Positions 34,517-43,294 of a stretch of DNA of 55,829 nt are shown here, in pieces (position 1 is the first letter of the stretch; each line of letters starts with the position of its first letter). The stretch lies in assembly GCA_017448245.1 (NCBI GenBank), contig JAFSLV010000005.1:1-55829 (forward strand), written 5' to 3'. Source of the stretch: Lachnospiraceae bacterium (GTDB taxonomy: Bacteria > Bacillota > Clostridia > Lachnospirales > Lachnospiraceae). The notes under the pieces were generated by a model, which was given only the letters and a program-made list of their open reading frames with translations, searched no databases and was not told the origin of the DNA. The position numbers and the translations under genes are program-made.

Positions 34517-35386
34517 TCAGAGTCCTTCGGCCACTTCTTTCAGATAATCGCCGTATTCCGTTTTCATGAGCGGCTCTGCCAGCGCAAGGAGCTGCTCCTT
34601 GTCGATGAATCCTCTTTTGAAAGCGATCTCCTCGACACACGAGACATAGAGGCCCTGCCGCTTCTGGAAGGCCGCGACAAAATTGGCGGCATCGAGAAGC
34701 GAATCGTGCGTGCCGGTATCGAGCCACGCAAAGCCTCTCCCCATCACCTCGACGCGCAGATCGCCGCGCTCGAGATAGGCGTTGTTGACGCTCGTGATCT
34801 CGATCTCTCCGCGTGCGGAGGGCCTGACGTTTTTTGCAATCTCCACGACGTCGTTGTCGTAGAAATAGAGTCCCGGCACCGCGTAATTGCTCCTGGGATG
34901 CGCGGGCTTTTCCTCGATCGAGATCGCCTTTCCGTTTTCGTCAAATTCCACGACGCCGTAATCGCGCGGATTGCGCACGTAATAGCCGAAGATCGTCGCG
35001 CCCTTTTCGCGGGCCGCCACCTCCTGTAAGAGCTTCGAGAAGCTCTGGCCGTAAAAGATATTGTCGCCGAGCACCAGCGCGACCGCATCGGAACCGATAA
35101 AGTCCGCGCCGACGATAAAGGCGTCCGCCAGGCCTCTCGGCTCTTCCTGTACCGCATAGGAGACGGACAGTCCCAGCTGCGAGCCGTCCTTTAAGAGCGC
35201 CTCAAAGACCCCGATGTCCCGGGGCGTGGAGATCACGAGGATCTCCCGGATGCCCGCAAGCATCAGCGTCGAGAGCGGATAATAGATCATCGGTTTGTCA
35301 TAGATCGGAACGATCTGTTTGCTGATCGCCTTGGTCAGCGGATAGAGTCTCGTCCCCGAGCCTCCCGCAAGGATAATGCCCTTCAT
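34517..35386 (-). CDS. rfbA: Glucose-1-phosphate thymidylyltransferase
   Basis: A 289-residue protein, standard for RmlA/RfbA. It joins glucose 1-phosphate and dTTP to dTDP-glucose, the first step of the dTDP-sugar pathway. [20 protein letters not shown] is the nucleotide loop; [27 protein letters not shown] and [13 protein letters not shown] are other signatures. It overlaps the preceding membrane protein gene by four bases. Confidence 0.96.
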   Translation of the reverse strand: MKGIILAGGSGTRLYPLTKAISKQIVPIYDKPMIYYPLSTLMLAGIREILVISTPRDIGVFEALLKDGSQLGLSVSYAVQEEPRGLADAFIVGADFIGSDAVALVLGDNIFYGQSFSKLLQEVAAREKGATIFGYYVRNPRDYGVVEFDENGKAISIEEKPAHPRSNYAVPGLYFYDNDVVEIAKNVRPSARGEIEITSVNNAYLERGDLRVEVMGRGFAWLDTGTHDSLLDAANFVAAFQKRQGLYVSCVEEIAFKRGFIDKEQLLALAEPLMKTEYGDYLKEVAEGL

Positions 35387-36813
35387 GCTTCATTCCCCTT
35401 TGTGCGTACTTCCCGCGCCAGGTACAACAGCGCGAGATAAAACAACGGAAACACATAAAACATATACCGCGAGATGCAAAACTGCACCAGCGCAACGGCA
35501 AAGACATTGCCGGCCGTAATCAGCAGTACGAGAAGCATCATCCACGTGCCGTCCGTGATCCTCTCCTTACGGGACAGGCCGCGCAGTGCGCGCGCGATCG
35601 TAAAGAGCATGACCGCAAGGAGCAGCGCAAAAAACACATACGACAGCACCGGATGCGCGATGCCGACGGAGCGCACAAGGCCCTGAAACACGTGCCGCAG
35701 ATAGACGGACAGCCACGCGCCGAAAAGATGCGGCAAAAGTGCCCTGAGCAGTGCCGAGAACACCCTCCCCTGCATCAGGTTTTCTTCATTATAATCGAAG
35801 CCGAGCGGCCGCGTGCTTTCATACACGACGCGTTCGCCCACCTCGTATTTGAGCGGATCGTTGCACGTTTCGAGAAACAGGTTTCTTTCATGGAAGGAGC
35901 CGCTCTCGTAGCGGCGGTTCATCCGCATCTCATCCATTTTATCATACATCCGGTAAAAATACTCCCGCAATGTGATCCGGGGGCCCTCCGGCAAAGGATA
36001 CGTCTCCGGGATGAATGCCCCGTCCGTACGGTCAGAGACATAGAGCACATCCGAAAAAGCGTTCCCCGCGGCGATCGAATAGGTCTCAAAGCCGTTGCCG
36101 AGCGCGTAAAAATACGTTTTGACCGACAGATTCCTCGCCCCCATCAAAAGAAGCATGGAAAGGAAGGGTAACAGGATTCCTTTTAGCAAAAACGCGCTCC
36201 CCCCCAGGCCTCCCCTCAGGGCACGCACGAGGAGCACCGCAAAAAAGACGATGAAGAGGATCGTCATCTGTCCCCGCACGAGGCTTGCGAGGAGCAGAAG
36301 CAGCGCGCACCGTATACAGCGCGCAAAATCCTTTTTTCCGTCCTCCGGAACCGGAGACAAAAGAAGGAGGAGGAGCTGCACAAAGCAGACCAGAAAGAGC
36401 GGATAGGCGATCGATTCCGAACAGATGTCGCCCGCCATGTAAAACCTGGTAACCGACGAGACATACGTCAGGGGCTGCGGCAGAAGCGCCAGCACATAGG
36501 CAGCGATTTTCAAAGGAAGCGTCCCCCACATGACGCGCGTGACCCGTTCCGCAAAATACCAGATGCCGAGCGCGTTGAGGAGGCACTGCACAAAGCCCGC
36601 CGCCCACAGATATCTGTCTCCTTCCCCGAAAATCACGCGAAAGAAAGCCAGATACAACGGATACACCGGCTCCCTGTGGATATGCATGGCAATATACTGC
36701 GGCGAGTCGTTATGGAGCTTGAAGGATACAATCAGATACACACACACAAAGAGACCCGCACAGACGGCAAGTCCCCCGTAATCCGCAGCTCTTCTTTGCG
36801 GGCGCGTATTCAT
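35383..36813 (-). CDS. Polytopic membrane protein, possible GT-C glycosyltransferase
   Basis: About 476 residues with some eleven hydrophobic helices. An early outside loop has [20 protein letters not shown], reminiscent of the first acidic loop of GT-C enzymes, and two large loops lie between about 255-350. The start at 36813 overlaps the rfbB stop as ATGA. It may be a lipid-phosphate-sugar glycosyltransferase or a Wzy-like protein; there is no decisive motif. Location inside the rfb block supports a role in the surface glycan. Confidence 0.6.
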   Translation of the reverse strand: MNTRPQRRAADYGGLAVCAGLFVCVYLIVSFKLHNDSPQYIAMHIHREPVYPLYLAFFRVIFGEGDRYLWAAGFVQCLLNALGIWYFAERVTRVMWGTLPLKIAAYVLALLPQPLTYVSSVTRFYMAGDICSESIAYPLFLVCFVQLLLLLLSPVPEDGKKDFARCIRCALLLLLASLVRGQMTILFIVFFAVLLVRALRGGLGGSAFLLKGILLPFLSMLLLMGARNLSVKTYFYALGNGFETYSIAAGNAFSDVLYVSDRTDGAFIPETYPLPEGPRITLREYFYRMYDKMDEMRMNRRYESGSFHERNLFLETCNDPLKYEVGERVVYESTRPLGFDYNEENLMQGRVFSALLRALLPHLFGAWLSVYLRHVFQGLVRSVGIAHPVLSYVFFALLLAVMLFTIARALRGLSRKERITDGTWMMLLVLLITAGNVFAVALVQFCISRYMFYVFPLFYLALLYLAREVRTKGNEA

Positions 36814-37889
36814 ACGTGATACATCGATTCGTAATACTGCTGGTAAGCGCCGCTTGTGACGTGGGCCATCCACTCCTCATGCTCAAAATACCAGCGGATC
36901 GTTTTGCGGATGCCCTCGGCGAACATCGTCTCCGGTTCCCAGCCGACCTCTTTTCTGATCTTGTCCGGTGCGATCGCGTACCGCCTGTCATGTCCCTTGC
37001 GGTCCTCCACATAGGTGATCAGGTCGTACGTCAGATGCGCGCGTCTCTGATCGTCTTCCGGCAGCTCTTCCTTCAGAATATCGATGATGGTCTTTACGAT
37101 CTCGATGTTTTGTTTTTCATTATGACCGCCGACATTGTACGTCTCGAACAGCCTGCCCTTTTTGATGACCATGTCGATCGCGCGGGCGTGGTCTTCGACA
37201 TAGAGCCAGTCGCGCACGTTTTTGCCGTCTCCGTAGACGGGAAGCTTTTTACCCTCGAGCGCATTATGGATCATCAGGGGAATCAGCTTTTCCGGAAACT
37301 GGTAGGGTCCGTAATTGTTGGAGCAGTTGGTGATATTGGCGGGAAAACCGTAGGTCTCCATATAGGCCCTGACGAGCAGGTCGCTGCCCGCCTTGGACGC
37401 GCTGTAGGGAGAGCGCGGCGCATACGGCGTATCTTCATAAAAATATCCTTCGCCCTCGGGGAGCGAGCCGTAGACCTCGTCGGTGGAGACATGCAGAAAC
37501 TTCTTGCCTTCCGGATAAGTGCCGTCTTCTTTTTCCCATGCGGCGCGCGCGGCATTGAGGAGCGTCGCGGTGCCGAGCACGTTGGTCCGGACAAAGACTT
37601 CCGGATCCGTGATCGAGCGGTCGACGTGGGACTCCGCCGCAAAATGCACGACCGTGTCGATGTCATTTTCCGCAAAGATCCGGCTGACCGCCTCCTTATC
37701 CGTGATATCCGCCTTGACAAACGTATAATTGTCGCGCGTCTCGATTTCTTTTAAATTTTCCGGATTGCCGGCATAGGTGAGCGCGTCCGCGTTGATGATG
37801 CGGATGTCGTCTCCGTAGGTACGGAACATGTAATGGATGTAGTTGGCGCCGATAAATCCGGCGCCGCCCGTCACCAGAAAGGTGGTCAT
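36810..37889 (-). CDS. rfbB: dTDP-glucose 4,6-dehydratase
   Basis: A 359-residue extended short-chain dehydrogenase. It makes dTDP-4-keto-6-deoxyglucose. LVTGGAGFIGANYIHY is the NAD loop, HVSTDEVYGSL carries the catalytic Thr-Asp-Glu and YSASKAGSD the Tyr-x3-Lys pair. The start at 37889 has AAAGGGG six bases ahead, 11 bases after the lysozyme stop. rfbD, which would finish dTDP-rhamnose, is not in the window. Confidence 0.96.
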   Translation of the reverse strand: MTTFLVTGGAGFIGANYIHYMFRTYGDDIRIINADALTYAGNPENLKEIETRDNYTFVKADITDKEAVSRIFAENDIDTVVHFAAESHVDRSITDPEVFVRTNVLGTATLLNAARAAWEKEDGTYPEGKKFLHVSTDEVYGSLPEGEGYFYEDTPYAPRSPYSASKAGSDLLVRAYMETYGFPANITNCSNNYGPYQFPEKLIPLMIHNALEGKKLPVYGDGKNVRDWLYVEDHARAIDMVIKKGRLFETYNVGGHNEKQNIEIVKTIIDILKEELPEDDQRRAHLTYDLITYVEDRKGHDRRYAIAPDKIRKEVGWEPETMFAEGIRKTIRWYFEHEEWMAHVTSGAYQQYYESMYHV

Positions 37890-37900
37890 ATATATCCCCT

Positions 37901-40510
37901 TTAAAAGTTGATGTAACTGTAATTCATGTCGACGTTGGTATTGATACCGGGGATCCGTCCCTTGGACGAATACTGCCACAGATCAAATTTGGTGCGCGTA
38001 TACGTCGGACGGTCATTGTACTGTGCCAGCCAGATCGTATAGCCCGTCAGCTCCGGCGTATTGATCATCGAATTGTACCAGGTCGTGTTGGAGTAGACGC
38101 CCGCGCGGTAGCCGGAGTTCTGGACCGTGCCGCAGAACGCCTTGATGACCGCCGTGCGTGTGCCGGCGTCGATATTGCGCGCGCGTCCGCCCGCGGGATT
38201 CTCAACGTCGATAAAGATCGGCAGCGCGAGGTTATAGCCGCGTGCGAGCGAAATCGCAAAGGACGCTTCCTCGACGGCCTCGACATCGTTGACGGCCGAC
38301 GAATAGACATAGATGCCGACCTTGATGCCCGCGTTGATCGCGCCCTGGATGTTGCGTCGGTACGTGGAATCCTCCGCGAGGCGTCCCGTCTCGTAGCCGC
38401 GGAAGCCGCAGCGGATGATCGCAAAGGAGATGCCCGCGCTCTTGACCGCGTTCCAGTCGATCACGCCCTGGTGCGCGGAGACGTCGATGCCGACGTTGGA
38501 GGCGCTCATCGATAACACGCCGTTCTGGTTAAAGTTGTATTCCACGCCGCGGATGACCTGCTTGCCCGTGACGTAATTGCCGTTGCTGTCGTAATAGTAG
38601 GTATTGCCCTCGATCGTCTGCCATCCGGTATAGCGGTACTGCGTCGCGGTCTGCACGGCGATGTAGAGCTGCATGCTGCCGCGGTAGTCCGCATTGGACG
38701 CGGGCACATAGGTATTGCCATTCTGCTTGTAGACGATGTTGCCGTTTTTGTCCTTGAGCGTCGCGGACTCGTCGATGCCGGCATCGACTTTGACATTACA
38801 CGTGGCGCTGCCGCGGAACGTGCCCGTGCCCTGCGCCGTGATCGTCGCGTTACCGGTGCCGACCGCACGCACCACGCCGTTGCCGTCCACGGTCGCGACA
38901 CTGTTATCGGAAGAGCTGTAGGTGACGGTGGCCGGTGCCGCCGACAGCTGCAGTGTCTCTCCGATCTTCAGGGTTGCGTTCGTCGTATTGAGGGAGACGC
39001 CCGCCGAGGAAAAGACATTGATCAGAACGGTCTGTACCTCGCCCGTGCTGCCCGGAACGTACGCCCTGATCGTATAGGAGCCTTCCTTCAATGCGGTAAT
39101 CCGGTTACCGTCGATGCGCAAGGCTTCCGTATTGTAGTCATATGCCGGCGTACCTCCGCTCGGGGTACACACAAACTCCGTGCTTTCACCGACGAACAGA
39201 TCGTTTTTCGTCACCGTGAACGCAATAATCGCATAATTCGGCTGCGTCGTCGTGCCCGTGCCGCCGGTATTGCCGCCGCCGCTACTGCCGCTGCCGGGAT
39301 CGCCGCTGCCCGGATCGCCGCTGCTGCTGCCGCTGCCGGGATCGCCGCTGCTGCCCGGATCACCGCTGCCGGGATCGCCGCTGCCGGGCGGCTCATCATC
39401 CAGATACACAAAATCCGAAAGCGTCAGCATCGCCGCTGCCGCGGTATACGGATCGCTGATCTGGGAACGGTCGATCTTCTGATAGGTGGTGCCTCCGCCG
39501 TTGAGCGGGGTTCTGGTCGATTCGACCCAGGCCACCGTATCCTGCGGTACCGATTCGACGGGGGTGAGATCGCCCGCTTCACCCGCGGGACCCGCGGCCG
39601 CCTCGTCGACGACCTCGTCCGACACGTCGACCGCCGCCATCGTCACGGTATCCGTGACCGTCACCGAACGTGCCGCGATCTGCGCGTCCTTGTAGATGCC
39701 TTCCCTGTCGTTGCGCGGCGGCACAAACTCCACGAGATAGTTGCCGCCCGCAAGGCCGTCGATATAGATCACACCGTCCTTGTCGGTGTCATAATGCGTC
39801 TCTTCCTTTTCTTCCGGATCCGTGACCTTGGCGCCGAAGGCGATGCCCGTCGCGACGCGTCCCGTTTCCTTATCGACAAATTTGATCTTTAAGTCCGATT
39901 TGATCGTCTGAACGACGAGATCGATCTCGACCGTACGGATCTCCTCCTCATGCTCCTCGGTCTCTTCCTCGACCGTCACGAGGCGGGCCGCGGTGTCCGC
40001 GGCAACGAGTCCCTCCGCACCGATCACGACCGAAGCGTCATATCCCCGGCCGATGCCCGCAAAGGAACGCAGCGCCGTGCTCCTGCCGTGCGCGCGCACC
40101 GCAATCGAACCCACGGTCACAAAGAGCAGGATCGCGGCGAGACCGCCGGCGAGAATCATCTTTTCTTTTTTTGAAAGCGCAAGCAGAATCCCGGCGATTC
40201 CCTTCCTGCGCGCGCTCTTTTTGGAAGCGTTTGTCCGGTGTGCGGGCGCAGGGGTCACCGTGCGGCCGTGATTCCCGGACGCGGATTTTGCCTTCTCCGG
40301 AGACGAAGCGCTTCTTGCGGTACTGTCCCTGCGGACTTTATTCCCGTTTGCCTTATTGACCGTTTCGGTCCTTCTCGTCTGTGCGCCCGGTTTTTCGGCT
40401 TTTTCCGCCTTTTCCACCGTCTCGATGATGTCGTCAAAATCGTCGATAAACAACAGATCATCGACATCGACCGAACGGGTCATATCCTGTGTCGCATCAT
40501 TTCTCTTCAT
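37901..40510 (-). CDS. Membrane-anchored GH25 lysozyme with Ig-like and wall-binding repeats
   Basis: An 869-residue protein. About 110 basic cytoplasmic residues precede a membrane helix (116-137). A SpaA-like domain is at 208-265, a Gly/Ser/Asp/Pro linker at 375-415 (repeated GSGDP), a bacterial Ig-like domain at about 505-575 (VSLNTTNATLKIGETLQL), choline-binding-type repeats at 625-667 (GWQTIEGNTYYYDSNGNYVT) and a GH25 muramidase at 672-869. D676 in GIDVSAHQG and D768/E770 in FIDVENP match the catalytic acids. It likely cuts or remodels peptidoglycan while the glycan is being attached. It is the first gene of the rfb operon, with its own promoter and operator-like site. Ribosome binding site GGAGG. 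Confidence 0.9.
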   Translation of the reverse strand: MKRNDATQDMTRSVDVDDLLFIDDFDDIIETVEKAEKAEKPGAQTRRTETVNKANGNKVRRDSTARSASSPEKAKSASGNHGRTVTPAPAHRTNASKKSARRKGIAGILLALSKKEKMILAGGLAAILLFVTVGSIAVRAHGRSTALRSFAGIGRGYDASVVIGAEGLVAADTAARLVTVEEETEEHEEEIRTVEIDLVVQTIKSDLKIKFVDKETGRVATGIAFGAKVTDPEEKEETHYDTDKDGVIYIDGLAGGNYLVEFVPPRNDREGIYKDAQIAARSVTVTDTVTMAAVDVSDEVVDEAAAGPAGEAGDLTPVESVPQDTVAWVESTRTPLNGGGTTYQKIDRSQISDPYTAAAAMLTLSDFVYLDDEPPGSGDPGSGDPGSSGDPGSGSSSGDPGSGDPGSGSSGGGNTGGTGTTTQPNYAIIAFTVTKNDLFVGESTEFVCTPSGGTPAYDYNTEALRIDGNRITALKEGSYTIRAYVPGSTGEVQTVLINVFSSAGVSLNTTNATLKIGETLQLSAAPATVTYSSSDNSVATVDGNGVVRAVGTGNATITAQGTGTFRGSATCNVKVDAGIDESATLKDKNGNIVYKQNGNTYVPASNADYRGSMQLYIAVQTATQYRYTGWQTIEGNTYYYDSNGNYVTGKQVIRGVEYNFNQNGVLSMSASNVGIDVSAHQGVIDWNAVKSAGISFAIIRCGFRGYETGRLAEDSTYRRNIQGAINAGIKVGIYVYSSAVNDVEAVEEASFAISLARGYNLALPIFIDVENPAGGRARNIDAGTRTAVIKAFCGTVQNSGYRAGVYSNTTWYNSMINTPELTGYTIWLAQYNDRPTYTRTKFDLWQYSSKGRIPGINTNVDMNYSYINF

Positions 40511-40577
40511 TACAAAATGCCTCCTGCATTGTGTGACGGCAGCCCCTTACGAAACCGCCTGCATCACATACAGAGTT

Positions 40578-40606
40578 ATTTTACCATTTTTAGGCATATG
40601 TTGCAA
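40578..40606 (-). promoter_or_regulatory. Promoter of the lysozyme/rfb operon
   Basis: Leftward -35 TTGCAA (40601-40606) and -10 TAAAAT (40578-40583), 17 bp apart, about 65 bp before the lysozyme start. Confidence 0.7.
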
Positions 40607-40621
40607 GTTTTTCGGGATTTT

Positions 40622-40638
40622 TGCGACACATATGTCAT
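40622..40638. promoter_or_regulatory. GACA-N4-TGTC operator-like site before the lysozyme promoter
   Basis: TGCGACACATATGTCAT lies 15 bp upstream of the -35 box. It matches 10070-10086 (TGCGACATTAATGTCAT) at all positions except three or four in the centre. Position upstream of a weak -35 box suggests an activator. Confidence 0.5.
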
Positions 40639-40689
40639 TTTCTTCGGGGTTGCTTTTTCCTTCTCCCGCGGCGGAGGCAAAAGACCTCC

Positions 40690-41019
40690 TCAGCCCAGAT
40701 GAAAGAGCAGGATGCCGCAGAGGATGAGGAGCATGCCCAGGAAGCGCTTCCCGGTAAAGCGCTCCCGGAAGAAGACGATGCCGGCAAGGAACACCAGCAC
40801 GTAGCCGACCGGCTCGATGGTGACGGTCTGCATATAGCCCAGGTACCGGTAACAGACGAGCATCAGCAACAGACAGATACCCAGCAGCGCGTAGCCTCCC
40901 ATCACAAAGGGATTGAGATATTCCTTCCATTTTGACGCGTATTTCCTGCGTGCGCTCAGCTTGAGCAGCATCTGGGAGGCGCAGGCGAGGCACTGACAAA
41001 AGAAGGCCAGGAGCATCAT
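40690..41019 (-). CDS. Small DMT-superfamily membrane protein (ArnE/EmrE-like), second of pair
   Basis: A 109-residue protein with four hydrophobic helices, starting MMLLAFFCQCLACASQMLLK and ending FRERFTGKRFLGMLLILCGILLF. GGAGG lies seven bases before the ATG at 41019. This size and topology match half-type drug/metabolite transporters such as ArnE/ArnF, which flip lipid-linked amino sugars as a heterodimer. The partner is the gene just upstream, overlapping by four bases. Substrate not known. Confidence 0.72.
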   Translation of the reverse strand: MMLLAFFCQCLACASQMLLKLSARRKYASKWKEYLNPFVMGGYALLGICLLLMLVCYRYLGYMQTVTIEPVGYVLVFLAGIVFFRERFTGKRFLGMLLILCGILLFHLG

Positions 41020-41450
41020 GGCGCTTCCTCCTTTCCCCGTCCGGCTCCGTCCTGTCCGTCCTCCGCCTCCTCCGTGCGGTTCCCCGCATTCATGAGGACG
41101 GTGCCCGCAATGATGAGCAGGAGCGCACAAACCTTGGGAAGCGTCACGCGCTCCGCAAAGAGGACCACGCTCCACAGAAGCGCCCAGACGAGCCCCACGG
41201 CCTTGCCGGCGTAGGCGACGCCGATATCGATTTTTTTGATCGCCTGCTGCCAGATCAGCGCATAGACGCCGAGGAAAAAGACCTCCGCAAAGAGCCACGC
41301 AAAAAACGGCACCGAGAACGGTGCGGCGGCGCTTGCGTATTTGCCGCAGACCGTATTGATGCTGTAGAGAAATACCGCACCCTGCAAGATCAGAAGAACG
41401 CGCAGGGAGGTTCTGTTTTGATTGCCCCGGATCCTCTTCTCACCGTTCAT
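41016..41450 (-). CDS. Small DMT-superfamily membrane protein (ArnF/EmrE-like), first of pair
   Basis: A 144-residue protein with four helices (VLLILQGAVFLYSINTV, WLFAEVFFLGVYALI, AVGLVWALLWSVVLF, ALLLIIAGTVLMNAG) flanked by charged ends. The motif DIGVAYAGKAVGLVWAL resembles the membrane-signature region of EamA half transporters. It overlaps both neighbours by four bases. With its partner it probably forms a heterodimer that flips an undecaprenyl-linked sugar. Confidence 0.72.
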   Translation of the reverse strand: MNGEKRIRGNQNRTSLRVLLILQGAVFLYSINTVCGKYASAAAPFSVPFFAWLFAEVFFLGVYALIWQQAIKKIDIGVAYAGKAVGLVWALLWSVVLFAERVTLPKVCALLLIIAGTVLMNAGNRTEEAEDGQDGAGRGKEEAP

Positions 41451-42199
41451 TGCGTACTCCTGTAGATCCGGTATCCGCCGACGGCATCGACCGGTTCCCA
41501 GCCGTACACGGAAGGATCCGCGTCGATGTTCCTGTTTACGTGCAACACGAGATAATCGACCTGTTGTTCCCGCATCAGCCGGTCGAGCGTGCGCATCCGC
41601 ACGGGACCCTCCGCGACATAGGCTTCATGGATCTGATTGAAGCGGTGCATCGAAGGATCGATCTCCCCCCGGCCGAAGGCAAGCAGGATATCGACATCGT
41701 ATTGCCGAACCTCGTGCACCATCTCCGGAGGAAATACCGCCGTCAGCCTGCCCTCTCCGTAATCCGCCCTCAGTGCGTCGCACACGTCGATCACGATCTG
41801 CGGCAGATGGTAGACATTCTGCGCGCGCGTCACATGTACCGAGCGGTAGACGATGCGTCCGCCCGTGACAAAGAGCACGATCATGAGCAGATAGGCGATC
41901 CTGCGGTGCGAGGCAAAGATCCGCACCCCCGCATAGACGATCGTAATCCCGAAGGGAACGAGCCACAACAGCCGGTAATACGTCGCCTGCTCGTCGAGCA
42001 TCGCGCGGTAGAGATATGTAACGGGCGGCAGGAAAAATAAAACGAGCAGCACAAGCGGCGCATGCAGGAGGACGGTCCGCTTCCACGGCTCTCTTTCACT
42101 GCGCCACAGATACAAAAACGCGGGGATATACAGCGCAAAGAGGAAGCCCTCTCCCGCATATCTCAAAAGCGTCTGGATATTTTCCCGCAATAATGACAT
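41447..42199 (-). CDS. Membrane protein, unrecognised
   Basis: A 250-residue protein with about four helices in the first 115 residues and a soluble C-terminal domain (LVLHVNRNIDADPSVYGWEP, ending VGGYRIYRS). The end domain resembles the extracellular tail found in some GT-C family or O-antigen-ligase-like proteins. The gene starts three bases after the next upstream membrane gene, and the two together look like one GT-C protein split in two: an 8-9 helix half and a tail half. No catalytic motif is clear. Confidence 0.5.
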   Translation of the reverse strand: MSLLRENIQTLLRYAGEGFLFALYIPAFLYLWRSEREPWKRTVLLHAPLVLLVLFFLPPVTYLYRAMLDEQATYYRLLWLVPFGITIVYAGVRIFASHRRIAYLLMIVLFVTGGRIVYRSVHVTRAQNVYHLPQIVIDVCDALRADYGEGRLTAVFPPEMVHEVRQYDVDILLAFGRGEIDPSMHRFNQIHEAYVAEGPVRMRTLDRLMREQQVDYLVLHVNRNIDADPSVYGWEPVDAVGGYRIYRSTQ

Positions 42200-42202
42200 C
42201 TC

Positions 42203-43294
42203 TTACTTCAGCCTCATATACAAAAGGATATAACACACATTGGGCACACAGGACAAAATCCCCGGCAACAGCGCCCCCATGCGTCTTTGCTTCAGTGCGT
42301 ATAACAATGACAGCAGCAGGATCTCTCCCGCGGCGAGCACCACGCCCATCGAGGTGCACATGCCGGCAAAGCAGTTGATAAGTACGAGCGTCAGAACCGC
42401 GCCGCGCACGTCCCCCGCGCGCGTCCCCTGCCCGTCCGCGGCCCTTTGCGTATCCTCCGCAAAGAATGCGCAAAAGACGAGCAGGATCATCGGGAGCACG
42501 AGATTGCCCATCATGGCCTTTCCCTGCCAGGTACGTGTGAGAAAAAATGTCTCCGTCGTATAGATCGAGGTATTGCCCGTCACCTGGAAGATGGCAAGCA
42601 GCGAAAGAAACACCGGGAGCAGGGTTTCGTCTTTTTTGAAGAGACTCTTTCCGATCCCGTAATAGACCAGATACGTCAAAGGAATCAGAAAGACGGGCAG
42701 CACCGTGTGCGCAATGATCGTCGCGTGGATCCCGCTTGCCCTTGCGACAAAGGCTTCCCACATCGGAATCACAGCCAGCGCATGGCGGATGTCGAGGCGG
42801 GCGGACTCGCCCGTATAGGGGACATAATTGTACATCGTGCCGGTCTTTTCGCTCATGAGCGATTCGACGACATAGAAGGCATCGTCCCCGTCAAAGGAAG
42901 CATATGTCACCGCAAGAAAGAGCTGTGCAAAAAGCACCGCAAAAAAGAAGAGCCAGCACAGCGCGGTTGCGGGATCCGTGCGCAGCAGGCCTGCGGTGTC
43001 CGGCAGCTTCAGCGGTTTTTTGAAAAACAGTACAAGGAGTCCCGCGATGCCCAGTGCCGCGAGCACCACGCAATAGGTCCGGAAGGTCTGTTCAAAGGAG
43101 ATAAAGACATTGCCGAAAAAAAGAAAATAAAGCGCACACAGATCAAACGCAAACCAGTCGAGCAGTACGCCGAGGAGAAACGTCCTGTGGAGCGTTCTCT
43201 TTTCTTCGGGAAAGAAGAGCACGGGAAGACATCCGGACAAAAACGGCGCAACCAGCAGGATTGCGATGAGCCAGACGATACCGGCCCGCATCAC
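42203..43294 (-). CDS. Polytopic membrane protein, DUF6077-like
   Basis: A 363-residue protein with nine or so hydrophobic helices. A loop has YASFDGDDAFYVVESLMS, an acidic pattern like the first loop of GT-C glycosyltransferases, and another has YTTETFFLTRTWQGKAMMGN. It resembles the Firmicutes DUF6077 family. It may use a polyprenyl-phosphate sugar made by the adjacent GT2, but the family has no proven role. Overlaps the GT2 stop by four bases. Confidence 0.6.
   Translation of the reverse strand: MMRAGIVWLIAILLVAPFLSGCLPVLFFPEEKRTLHRTFLLGVLLDWFAFDLCALYFLFFGNVFISFEQTFRTYCVVLAALGIAGLLVLFFKKPLKLPDTAGLLRTDPATALCWLFFFAVLFAQLFLAVTYASFDGDDAFYVVESLMSEKTGTMYNYVPYTGESARLDIRHALAVIPMWEAFVARASGIHATIIAHTVLPVFLIPLTYLVYYGIGKSLFKKDETLLPVFLSLLAIFQVTGNTSIYTTETFFLTRTWQGKAMMGNLVLPMILLVFCAFFAEDTQRAADGQGTRAGDVRGAVLTLVLINCFAGMCTSMGVVLAAGEILLLSLLYALKQRRMGALLPGILSCVPNVCYILLYMRLK

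Noticed and set aside
41020-41298. N-terminal extension of the 109-residue DMT protein to 202 residues
   Set aside because: The extension is out of keeping (Arg/Cys-rich, no helices) and overlaps the real upstream DMT gene; GGAGG supports the start at 41019.
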